A stretch of 5,440 nt of DNA from Fimbriimonadaceae bacterium (GTDB lineage: Bacteria > Armatimonadota > Fimbriimonadia > Fimbriimonadales > Fimbriimonadaceae). Numbering within the stretch: position 1 is the stretch's first letter; each line of letters opens with the position of its first letter. The notes below the pieces were generated by a model. The model was not told the DNA's origin. It did not search any database and was given only the letters and a program-made list of their open reading frames with translations. Below are positions 1 to 5,440 of the stretch, piece by piece. Location of the stretch: positions 1 through 5,440 of the forward strand of contig JACMJO010000043.1 of NCBI GenBank assembly GCA_014380605.1, written 5' to 3'. The position numbers were made by a program, and so were the translations under genes.

Positions 1-883
1 AAGCAATCCGATCATCCCTCATATCGAGGCCGAGAACCGCGATCCGAAGGTGTTTTGGCATGAACCCACCAAGAACTGGATCATGGCGCTGTATCTGAAC
101 CAGGATAGATACACCATCTTCTGCTCCCACAACCTGATCTCATGGGCAAGGGCGGGGAACGTCTCCATTCCCGGCGATGGAGAGTGTCCAGATATGTTCG
201 AACTGCCGATCGATGGCGATCCCAAAAATAAAAAGTGGGTGTTTTGGGGAGCCGCAGGCAACTATCGCCTGGGAAGTTTTGATGGCTATCAGTTCAAGCC
301 GGAAACCGATGCGCTGGATTCCAACTTCGGACCGAACGCTTATGCCGCTCAGACTTACTCCGATGCGCCCAAAGGTCGTCGCATCCAAATCTCCTGGATG
401 CGGGGAGGCAACTACCCTGGGATGCCCTTTAACCAGCAGATGACGGTCCCCCTGGAGCTCACTCTGATATCGACCGCGGTCGGCCCGAGAATCTCCATCC
501 TCCCGATTCGGGAAGCGATCAAACTGCGAAAGGGAGAGTTAGCGGCGAGTTTTGGCGAAGTAAAAACTTCCTCCGATCTGCTAGAAGTCCGGGCTACTTT
601 AAGTGCGAAGAGCGATGCTTCCCTCAAGGTTGGGGAGCACGAGATTCGGTACGACGCCGAGACCAAGACGATCCACTGTTTGGGCCGAAGTGCACAGCTG
701 GTGAGCGGAAAGGAGGAGTTTGATCTGATCGTCTACCGGGACCGGACTTCGATCGAGATCTTTGCCGACTCTGGGTTGGTGTCGATGCCGTTTTGCTTCG
801 TTCCCACCAAGCCAATCGATGGCGCGGAGTTAGTTGGCGGGCAACAGTTGAGGGTTTACGAACTCAAGCCGACCCTGCGCTAG
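1..883 (+). CDS. Glycoside hydrolase family 32 (levanase/invertase-like) protein, 3' part only
   Basis: The gene enters from the left edge already open (first full codon at base 2) and ends at TAG 881-883, leaving about 293 residues. GH32 enzymes hydrolyse beta-fructosidic bonds in sucrose, levan or inulin with retention. Visible family landmarks are the RDP motif (fragment residues 13-15, in NRDPKVFWHEP), the EC motif with the acid/base glutamate (residues 61-62, in ECPDMFEL), and a FGPNAYAAQTY strand followed by ISWMRGGNYPGMPFNQQM. A C-terminal beta-sandwich domain follows, ending in RTSIEIFADSG. The N-terminal blade with the nucleophile aspartate (WMNDPNG-type motif) and any signal peptide lie outside the window, so substrate and cellular location cannot be told. 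The style is closer to exo-levanase/fructanase proteins than to intracellular sucrose-6-phosphate hydrolases, but this is an inference. The frame is intact up to the stop, so nothing suggests a pseudogene. Confidence 0.93.
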   Translation, partial: SNPIIPHIEAENRDPKVFWHEPTKNWIMALYLNQDRYTIFCSHNLISWARAGNVSIPGDGECPDMFELPIDGDPKNKKWVFWGAAGNYRLGSFDGYQFKPETDALDSNFGPNAYAAQTYSDAPKGRRIQISWMRGGNYPGMPFNQQMTVPLELTLISTAVGPRISILPIREAIKLRKGELAASFGEVKTSSDLLEVRATLSAKSDASLKVGEHEIRYDAETKTIHCLGRSAQLVSGKEEFDLIVYRDRTSIEIFADSGLVSMPFCFVPTKPIDGAELVGGQQLRVYELKPTLR

Positions 884-1287
884 CGTTGGCGTTTGCTCCG
901 CATGGCTGGAAGTTGTTGGAGGCCCTGGTCCAATAGGAACTTCTCATACTCCTCGCTTCCCAATCCCACCAAGGCAACCCGGCCGTCGGCATCAAAGTGA
1001 AATCCCCAGCCCCACCGCTTCGCGAGCGCCGATGCTCTTAGGCAGGCATGGGAGACCGCGAAATACTCTTGCCTGGCATCTTCGATCTCATCTTTGGAGA
1101 TTCCCTTGTGGGCCACATGAGCGGCAAACTGAAATTCGTCATGGGTGTATCGATACGGGTTTGGCAAAAGTAATTCGTACTCCCAACACGCCTGGGTCTT
1201 GACTTCGTTCCTCAGGATGGGTTCGGTGGCAGTCTGAGCCGGGCAATCGGCGGCTACCCTGATAAATGCGTTTCTATAGGAATCCAC
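880..1287 (-). CDS. DUF6157 family protein (unknown function)
   Basis: Small soluble protein of 135 residues from the chosen GTG start at 1287-1285. It resembles the DUF6157 family as I remember it, whose members start with a short MHTTNYYNTFIEVAEDCP-like segment. Here the start reads VDSYRNAFIRVAADCP, followed by NPYRYT (residues 43-48), EIEDARQEYF (67-76), ACLRAS (81-86), KRWGWG (90-95) and SEEYEKF (111-117). No signal peptide, membrane segment or catalytic motif is seen, and the family has no established function that I know of. The frame stays open upstream to another GTG at 1338 (152 residues), which would overlap glyA by 25 bases. I prefer 1287 because homology begins there, although neither start has a good Shine-Dalgarno sequence. 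It lies 26 bases downstream of glyA on the same strand, so co-transcription is likely. Its TAG stop overlaps the stop of the convergent GH32 gene. Confidence 0.85.
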   Translation of the reverse strand: MDSYRNAFIRVAADCPAQTATEPILRNEVKTQACWEYELLLPNPYRYTHDEFQFAAHVAHKGISKDEIEDARQEYFAVSHACLRASALAKRWGWGFHFDADGRVALVGLGSEEYEKFLLDQGLQQLPAMRSKRQR

Positions 1288-1313
1288 TTGAGCAAGGTTA
1301 ACCGATGTACGCG

Positions 1314-2624
1314 CTAGTGGATCGGGAAACGACCACACAGAGAGTGAACCTCTTCCCTCACCTGCCCAATCACTGCCTCATCCTCGATCGACCGGATCAC
1401 CCGTGAAATCAGGAACGCAACTTCTGCCATCTCGCCCTCGCCCATGCCTCGAGTCGTCAACGCTGGAGTCCCTAATCTAATCCCCGAGGTAATCAACGGC
1501 GACTTGTCGTCGAACGGTACGGCGTTCTTGTTGCAAGTGATCGAAGCCTTATCTAGCGCGATCTGAGCCGCCTTGCCGGTGACGTTCTTATTGCGGAGGT
1601 CGAGAAGCATCAAGTGGTTGTCGGTGCCTCCGCTGACGATGTCGAAGCCATCGGCCATCAAAGCATCCGCCAATGCCTTCGCGTTCTTAATGATTTTGGC
1701 GGTGTACTCGGTGAAGGAGGGCTGCAGGTTCTCCGCGAACCCGACGGCCTTGGCGGCGATGACATGCATAAACGGGCCACCCTGGACGCCGGGGATCACC
1801 ATGCTGTCCAAAAGCTCGGACATCATCTTGGTTCGGCCGCTCTTGGGGGCAACGATCCCAAACGGGTTCTCGAAATCTTTTCCGAGCAGGATAATGCCAC
1901 CGCGCGGTCCGCGCAGGGTTTTGTGAGTGGTTGAGGTCACGACGTGGCAGTGCGGGATTGGACTTTGCAAGTGGCCCTTGGCGATGAGGCCGGCGGGGTG
2001 GGCGATGTCGGCGAATAGGAATGCCCCTACCGAATCCGCGATTTCGCGAAACGCCTTGAAATCGATCTCGCGAGAGTAGGCAGAGGCGCCTACCGTAATC
2101 ATCTTCGGCTTGACCTCCTTGGCCTTGTCTGCGATCTGGTTGTAGTCCAGGCGTTGGGTCTTGGGGTCTATGCCGTAGGGAGTGAAGTCGTAGAACTTGC
2201 CGCTGAAGTTCACGGGCGAGCCGTGGGTCAAGTGTCCGCCGTGGCTCAAGTCCATCCCCATCACCTTGTCGCCCAGCTTGATGAAGGTGAAGTAGACCGC
2301 CATATTCGCTTGGCTGCCAGAATGGGGCTGAACGTTGGCGTACTCGGCGCCAAACAACTCCTTCACCCGCTCTCGGGCTAGGTTCTCGACCTCGTCAACA
2401 ACCTCGCAGCCTCCGTAGTAGCGATTGCCGGGATAGCCTTCAGCGTACTTGTCCGTCAGCACGCTCATCATCGCCTCGCGAACGGCGGTGCTGGCGATGT
2501 TCTCGCTGGCGATGAGTTCCAGGTTGTGGCCCTGCCTAACCTCCTCCTTCTTGATGAGTTCCGCAATCGATGGGTCTGCAGAAGTCAAAGGCTGTCGATG
2601 GGGGTTGGCGGTTGCAGAAGACAT
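1314..2624 (-). CDS. glyA: Serine hydroxymethyltransferase
   Basis: Cytosolic PLP enzyme that interconverts serine plus tetrahydrofolate with glycine plus 5,10-methylene-tetrahydrofolate, the main one-carbon source for purine, thymidylate and methionine synthesis. The 436-residue product has the usual family length and is complete. Landmarks are the N-terminal LELIASEN (residues 35-41), YAEGYPGNRYYGG (60-72), the PLP-phosphate region QPHSGSQANM (99-108), LSHGGHLTHGSPVNFSG (126-142), ADIAHPAGLIA with Asp206 and His209, and THKTLRGPRGG with the Schiff-base lysine Lys235. The C-terminal substrate arginine segment GIRLGTPALTTRG (381-393) is also present. The HPAGLIA and HKTLRGPRGG variants recall Bacteroidetes-type more than enterobacterial enzymes. 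I chose ATG 2624 because the frame upstream, open to 2768, has no SHMT-like residues. A GGGGA stretch sits directly against this ATG, too close for a normal ribosome site. GTG 2639 is an alternative. A DUF6157 gene follows on the same strand. Confidence 0.97.
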   Translation of the reverse strand: MSSATANPHRQPLTSADPSIAELIKKEEVRQGHNLELIASENIASTAVREAMMSVLTDKYAEGYPGNRYYGGCEVVDEVENLARERVKELFGAEYANVQPHSGSQANMAVYFTFIKLGDKVMGMDLSHGGHLTHGSPVNFSGKFYDFTPYGIDPKTQRLDYNQIADKAKEVKPKMITVGASAYSREIDFKAFREIADSVGAFLFADIAHPAGLIAKGHLQSPIPHCHVVTSTTHKTLRGPRGGIILLGKDFENPFGIVAPKSGRTKMMSELLDSMVIPGVQGGPFMHVIAAKAVGFAENLQPSFTEYTAKIIKNAKALADALMADGFDIVSGGTDNHLMLLDLRNKNVTGKAAQIALDKASITCNKNAVPFDDKSPLITSGIRLGTPALTTRGMGEGEMAEVAFLISRVIRSIEDEAVIGQVREEVHSLCGRFPIH

Positions 2625-2782
2625 TCCCCATTTTGGCACGAGGCGTGATACAATCAGGTTGCGCTTCGAGGGCGCAGCCGGGTCCGCGGGCAGGGTTGAA
2701 CCCACCTCCATAACTGAATCGATAGACAAACACCTTTGTGTTGCCTGGTCGCGGACCGCAGGTCGCAATGCATGGAGGTTAT
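2625..2782. promoter_or_regulatory. Divergent intergenic region between glyA and the ankyrin gene
   Basis: This 158-base spacer must hold the promoters for leftward glyA and the rightward ankyrin gene. I see no strong sigma-70 pair on either strand. For glyA, a weak -10-like TATCAC (minus strand, 2650-2645) lies about 20 bases before the start codon with no recognisable -35 at 17 bases. For the ankyrin gene, TTGAAC at 2697-2702 is a plausible -35, but the hexamer 17 bases downstream (TCGATA) is a poor -10. A short palindrome GGGTTGAACCC (2694-2704) and an imperfect hairpin (2744-2762, GGTC-GCG-GACC core) lie within it. No riboswitch was recognised. Confidence 0.45.
2774..2778 (+). promoter_or_regulatory. 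Shine-Dalgarno site of the ankyrin gene
   Basis: A clear GGAGG lies four bases upstream of ATG 2783. It decides the start: the frame is open upstream to a GTG at 2738, but the added residues (MLPGRGPQVAMHGGY) are not domain-like and that GTG has no such site. Confidence 0.75.
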
Positions 2783-4294
2783 ATGTCGAAGCAATTGCCC
2801 GAACGGGCCAATCTGGAGCATCTGAAGAAGCAGGCGAGGGACCTGTTGGAAGCTCTTTCCCGCAGTGAATCGGATGCGGTTGAAACCGTCGCCCGCTACT
2901 TCCCTTCTCAGCACAAGGTCGGCTTGAACGATGCTCAGCTTGTGATTGCCCGGGAGTACGGGTTTGAGAACTGGGTGAAGCTCAAGGATCATGTTGAGAA
3001 ACCGTCGTCATCGGTGGTCGAGCAGTTCAGGCACGCCGTGGATGAAAGCGATCTGGACACGGCCAGGTCTCTTTGGTCAACTCATCGCGAGGTTCTCCAA
3101 AGAGATATTGTCTGCGCGCTGCGCGCCGGCGATGCCGGGGCCATCGGCACGATGGGGGAGGGGAATCCAGTTTTCGCAAATCAAGCGATCCCGCCCCACG
3201 ACCAACCGCCGCTTCACTACGTGTGCTTCTCCCAACTCGTGAAGCTCCCCGAGTTCGAGGCAGGGCTGGTGGAGACCGCTCGCATCCTCATACAAAGTGG
3301 CGCAAACCCAAGCACGATCGTTCAGCGAGATTGGGGGCCAGAGTCAGCACTCTATGGCGCAGCGGGAGTCCTGAACCACCCCGGGCTCACAAAGGTCCTT
3401 CTGGATGCAGGAGCCAGGACCGACGATGGTGAGGCTCTGTACCACTCCAGCGATCACCCCGGCCGCCACGAGTGCACACGGCTAATCCTGGAGGCCGGCG
3501 TCAATCAAACCGACTTGGATTGGTGCTTCAAACACCAACTTGACCATGATTCCTTGGAGGGAATCAAGTTGTTCCTTGATCACGGCGCAGATCCCAACGA
3601 CCCTCGCGCCCGAACCGCACTGAGCCACGCGATTCTGCGCGGACAGTCGCTGGAGGTCTTGCAGCTATTGGTAGAGCGAGGTGCCGATCTGGAGGCACAG
3701 GATGAGGATGGCACCACTCCGTATGCCATGGCTCGCAGGCTGGGCAATCTGGAGGTCGCAGAGTTGTTGGTCAATTTAGGCGCAAGACCGGAGCTCACCG
3801 CAAGGGATGAGATTCTTGCGGCAGCTGCGGATGGCGACATGGACCGCGTTCGAGCCCTTGCCACAGCTAATCCAGAGGCAGTTGGGGAAATCACCGACCA
3901 TGGTCGCCAACCAAACGATGGCCTCACAGGAGGTTTATCCGGGCAGGCGCTTCATAACATGGCAAGGCTTGGACACATAAAGGGTCTCCAAGCCCTCCTT
4001 GACTTGGGCTTAGATATCGACTTGGTTAACCAGTGGAATGAGACTGCGCTTCACTGGGCGTCGGTTGCCGGTCGGCCCGAGGCTATCCGACTGCTGCTGG
4101 AACGTGGCGCACGGACCGACATCGAGGAGTCCAACTTCAAAAGCGATGCCTTTGGGTGGCTCTGCTGGGGCTCACAGAATTGGAACGAGAAGCATGGCGA
4201 CTATCCGAAAGCCGCCCGCGCGTTCCTTGACTTTGGGTTTGATCCTGGCAAGGGCCGAACCGCTGCTCCAGACTTGATGGCGGTCTGGGCGTAA
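2783..4294 (+). CDS. Ankyrin-repeat protein with N-terminal helical domain
   Basis: Predicted soluble cytosolic protein of 503 residues, with no signal peptide or membrane segment. Residues about 7-72 form a domain that I recall in front of many bacterial ankyrin proteins: NLEHLKKQARDLL (10-22), then LNDAQLVIAREYGFENW (48-64) and LKDHVE. Ankyrin-type repeats follow at about 143-175 (LILIQSGANP-like end), 187-213, 217-241, 278-307 (LQLLVERGADLEAQ), 311-336, 388-412 and 420-447 (TALHWASVAG, then AIRLLLERGA). The C-terminal segment FGWLCWGSQNW (457-467) with GDYPKAARAFLDFG resembles a capping repeat often ending this protein type. Ankyrin repeats mediate protein-protein contacts, but no partner or enzyme domain is visible, so the role is unknown. 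The start at ATG 2783 is backed by GGAGG. The gene is monocistronic, diverging from glyA and followed by a strong terminator. The frame is intact. Confidence 0.92.
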   Translation: MSKQLPERANLEHLKKQARDLLEALSRSESDAVETVARYFPSQHKVGLNDAQLVIAREYGFENWVKLKDHVEKPSSSVVEQFRHAVDESDLDTARSLWSTHREVLQRDIVCALRAGDAGAIGTMGEGNPVFANQAIPPHDQPPLHYVCFSQLVKLPEFEAGLVETARILIQSGANPSTIVQRDWGPESALYGAAGVLNHPGLTKVLLDAGARTDDGEALYHSSDHPGRHECTRLILEAGVNQTDLDWCFKHQLDHDSLEGIKLFLDHGADPNDPRARTALSHAILRGQSLEVLQLLVERGADLEAQDEDGTTPYAMARRLGNLEVAELLVNLGARPELTARDEILAAAADGDMDRVRALATANPEAVGEITDHGRQPNDGLTGGLSGQALHNMARLGHIKGLQALLDLGLDIDLVNQWNETALHWASVAGRPEAIRLLLERGARTDIEESNFKSDAFGWLCWGSQNWNEKHGDYPKAARAFLDFGFDPGKGRTAAPDLMAVWA

Positions 4295-4302
4295 CAGAAA
4301 AT

Positions 4303-4328
4303 GCCCCGCAGTCGCCTGACTGCGGGGC
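4303..4328. terminator. Bidirectional Rho-independent terminator
   Basis: A perfect 11-base-pair GC-rich stem (4303-4313 pairing with 4318-4328; arms GCCCCGCAGTC and GACTGCGGGGC) closes a four-base loop GCCT. On the plus strand it starts eight bases after the ankyrin stop and is followed by TTTC. On the minus strand it lies 21 bases after the rpmE2 stop and is followed by ATTTTCTGTT. It fits a shared terminator for these two convergent genes. The T-tract is better for the leftward rpmE2 transcript than for the ankyrin transcript. Confidence 0.88.
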
Positions 4329-4349
4329 TTTCAAAATTGGCGAAACAGG

Positions 4350-4607
4350 CTACTTCTTGCCCTGGTTCTGCATTTGGTTGCCGTAGCGTCGCATAAACTT
4401 CTCAACGCGGCCAGCAGTGTCGACCAGTCGCTTCTGACCCGTGTAGAACGGATGGCTGAAGGCGCTGATTTCGCAGTTCACGATGTAATGCTCCACGCCA
4501 TTGACGACCTTGGTATTGTTGGTCTTGTTGGTGGAAATTCCTGTCCACTCGTGCTCGCCATCTACGAACAGAACCGGATATGTAGCTGGATGGGTGCCTT
4601 TCTTCAT
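4350..4607 (-). CDS. rpmE2: 50S ribosomal protein L31, type B
   Basis: Small component of the large ribosomal subunit that bridges toward the 30S head. The 85-residue product matches the type B (zinc-independent) form: MKKGTHPATYPVLFVDGEHEW at the start (residues 1-21), then VNCEISAFSHPFYTGQKRLVD (about 44-64), where type B proteins typically have VEISSDSHPFYTG, then GRVEKFMRRYG (67-77) and a short basic glutamine-rich tail. The CxC and CxxC cysteines of zinc-binding L31 are missing and only one cysteine (Cys46) remains. ATG 4607 is preceded by AGG at a spacing of eight bases. The gene stands alone on the minus strand, diverging from the HDOD gene across 58 bases and ending at the shared terminator. 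In other bacteria type B copies can be Zur-controlled alternatives to a zinc-binding L31. No Zur-like box was recognised here, and this could be the only L31 of the organism. Confidence 0.94.
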   Translation of the reverse strand: MKKGTHPATYPVLFVDGEHEWTGISTNKTNNTKVVNGVEHYIVNCEISAFSHPFYTGQKRLVDTAGRVEKFMRRYGNQMQNQGKK

Positions 4608-4665
4608 TACTAAACCTGTGAACCGAACGCAAATTGTGGCATAAGAAGCATGGAGATCGCAAGAG
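4608..4665. promoter_or_regulatory. Divergent spacer between rpmE2 and the HDOD gene
   Basis: This 58-base spacer separates two head-to-head genes, so it should carry part of both promoters. Only weak boxes are visible: CATAAG (4640-4645) could be a -10 on the plus strand. On the minus strand CACAAT could be a -10, with TTGCGA 19 bases upstream of it inside the HDOD start region. Neither pair is convincing. Confidence 0.3.
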
Positions 4666-5440
4666 ATGGGCCCATTTCAACCGACAATCGAGTCTAGTTC
4701 CATGGATGGTATCGAGTTTCACCAGCTTGTTCGCACCTTTCAAAACGTTGAGGCCCTGCCTCAGCTTCCGGATTCAGCAATCCGACTCGTGCAAGCCTGC
4801 GACGACGATGACGCCACGATTCACGATGCAGAAGTCGTAGTCGCCAGTGATCCCGGCCTGACGGCCATGGTAATCAGGACCGCGTCTACCGCGCGATTCA
4901 TGAGCATGGGTGGCCCAGCCACGACGGTAAGCGCCAGCGTGATGAGGCTAGGACTACGAGCCCTCAAGTCCTTAGCAATGACTCACGCTTTCCGCACCCT
5001 GCTTAACCAGCGACACGAGAGCGACTGCTACGAAGCCGCGAGATTTGCTAAACACAGCGTCTTTACGGGCATCGCCACCCAGTATCTGTTTGATCGGGAA
5101 TACGGTAGCCGTGGCCATGATCTTGAGGAAGTGTTCACATTTGGGCTCCTTCACGACTTGGGAACCTGCCTGTTCGCGAACGTCGCGCCCGGACTGTTCG
5201 ATGAATGTTGGCAACGTGCCGAGCGCAACAGCACCACTTTTGATGCCGCATTCCACTCGACTTACAACGAACCGCTTGCCACGCTGGGATGGGCCGCCGC
5301 ATCGGCTTGGAATCTGCCCGAAATCTTTGTAGAGTTCCTTCACACCCGATCTCAAAGAGACGAGCCATCGGACCTGCAGGCGGTCGAGGATATCGTAGCC
5401 ACTGCGGAGGTCTTCGCCCCTACGTTCGGCTATGCCCTTG
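4666..5440 (+). CDS. HDOD-domain protein, 5' part (runs off the right edge)
   Basis: Open frame from ATG 4666 to the window end without a stop, giving 258 residues so far. It matches the HDOD domain, a mostly non-catalytic relative of HD phosphohydrolases found in bacterial signalling and stress proteins. With numbering from 4666, the opening EALPQLPDSAIRLVQAC is followed by VVVASDPGLTAMVIRTAST. Then come VMRLGLRALKSLAM, AKHSVFTGIATQYL, and the HD-like GLLHDLGT with His163-Asp164, and finally LGWAAASAWNLPEIFVEFLH. The usual HDxGK lysine is a threonine here, and a His-Ala-Glu-Leu-Gly type motif later in the domain appears as NEPLATLG, so metal-dependent hydrolysis is unlikely. A GGAG at 4652-4655 lies ten bases before ATG 4666. 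ATG 4702 in the same frame is an alternative start closer to the homologous region. No signal peptide or membrane segment is seen. Whether another domain follows cannot be known here. Confidence 0.88.
   Translation, partial: MGPFQPTIESSSMDGIEFHQLVRTFQNVEALPQLPDSAIRLVQACDDDDATIHDAEVVVASDPGLTAMVIRTASTARFMSMGGPATTVSASVMRLGLRALKSLAMTHAFRTLLNQRHESDCYEAARFAKHSVFTGIATQYLFDREYGSRGHDLEEVFTFGLLHDLGTCLFANVAPGLFDECWQRAERNSTTFDAAFHSTYNEPLATLGWAAASAWNLPEIFVEFLHTRSQRDEPSDLQAVEDIVATAEVFAPTFGYAL

Noticed and set aside
1573..1934. Plus-strand open frames of 106-117 codons
   Set aside because: They lie entirely antisense to the well-conserved glyA coding sequence, resemble no family and have no ribosome site.
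2685..2712. tRNA-like T-arm sequence (GGGTTCAACCC on the minus strand)
   Set aside because: The flanks do not form the other arms of a cloverleaf, and the loop geometry is wrong for a T-arm.
2625..2768. N-terminal extension of glyA by 48 residues
   Set aside because: The frame is open but the residues show no SHMT similarity and would fill the divergent promoter region. ATG 2624 gives the normal family length.
2449..2868. Plus-strand open frame of 139 codons across the glyA 5' end and the spacer
   Set aside because: It overlaps both glyA and the ankyrin gene, and its protein has no recognisable domain. It is a frame shadow.
4402..4743. Minus-strand open frame of 113 codons
   Set aside because: It overlaps rpmE2 in another frame on the same strand and crosses the divergent spacer. 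It has an arginine-rich, low-meaning composition.
4972..5355. Minus-strand open frame of 127 codons
   Set aside because: It is antisense to the HDOD coding sequence, whose frame carries clear domain motifs.
1..5440. Mobile element, CRISPR array, phage or defence island
   Set aside because: No transposase, integrase, terminal repeats, direct-repeat array or known defence gene was seen. All genes are intact and of ordinary chromosomal type.

Overview
The window reads as a gene-dense stretch of ordinary bacterial chromosome with moderately high GC content. It holds four complete protein genes and two that are cut by the window edges. There is no transposase, integrase, phage gene, CRISPR array, tRNA or rRNA. 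The gene set (a GH32 fructan hydrolase, a DUF6157 protein, glyA, a soluble ankyrin-repeat protein, type B ribosomal protein L31 and an HDOD-domain protein) suits a free-living environmental bacterium. My guess is an Armatimonadota-like, Acidobacteria-like or Planctomycetes-like soil or water lineage, but this is a low-confidence impression from protein style and no phylogenetic marker was computed.

Layout from left to right. Positions 1-883 (+) hold the 3' part of a GH32 levanase/invertase-type gene. It meets, tail to tail, a leftward pair made of glyA (serine hydroxymethyltransferase, 2624-1314) followed by a small DUF6157 gene (1287-880). The two convergent stop codons share the palindrome CTAG at 880-883. 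A divergent spacer of 158 bases (2625-2782) separates glyA from a rightward ankyrin-repeat gene (2783-4294). A strong GC-rich hairpin at 4303-4328, with A and T tracts on both sides, looks like a shared bidirectional terminator between the ankyrin gene and the leftward rpmE2 gene (4607-4350). A 58-base divergent spacer follows, and then a rightward HDOD-domain gene begins at 4666 and runs off the right edge.

The genes do not form one pathway. glyA (one-carbon metabolism) and rpmE2 (ribosome) are housekeeping genes. GH32 serves carbohydrate use. HDOD and ankyrin proteins are generally regulatory or protein-binding. Only glyA and the DUF6157 gene look co-transcribed. I found no convincing new system. 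The points most worth checking are the abutting convergent stops with no visible terminator, the start of the DUF6157 gene, the loss of the zinc cysteines in L31, and the altered HD motif of the HDOD protein. No gene-free stretch exceeds 300 bases.
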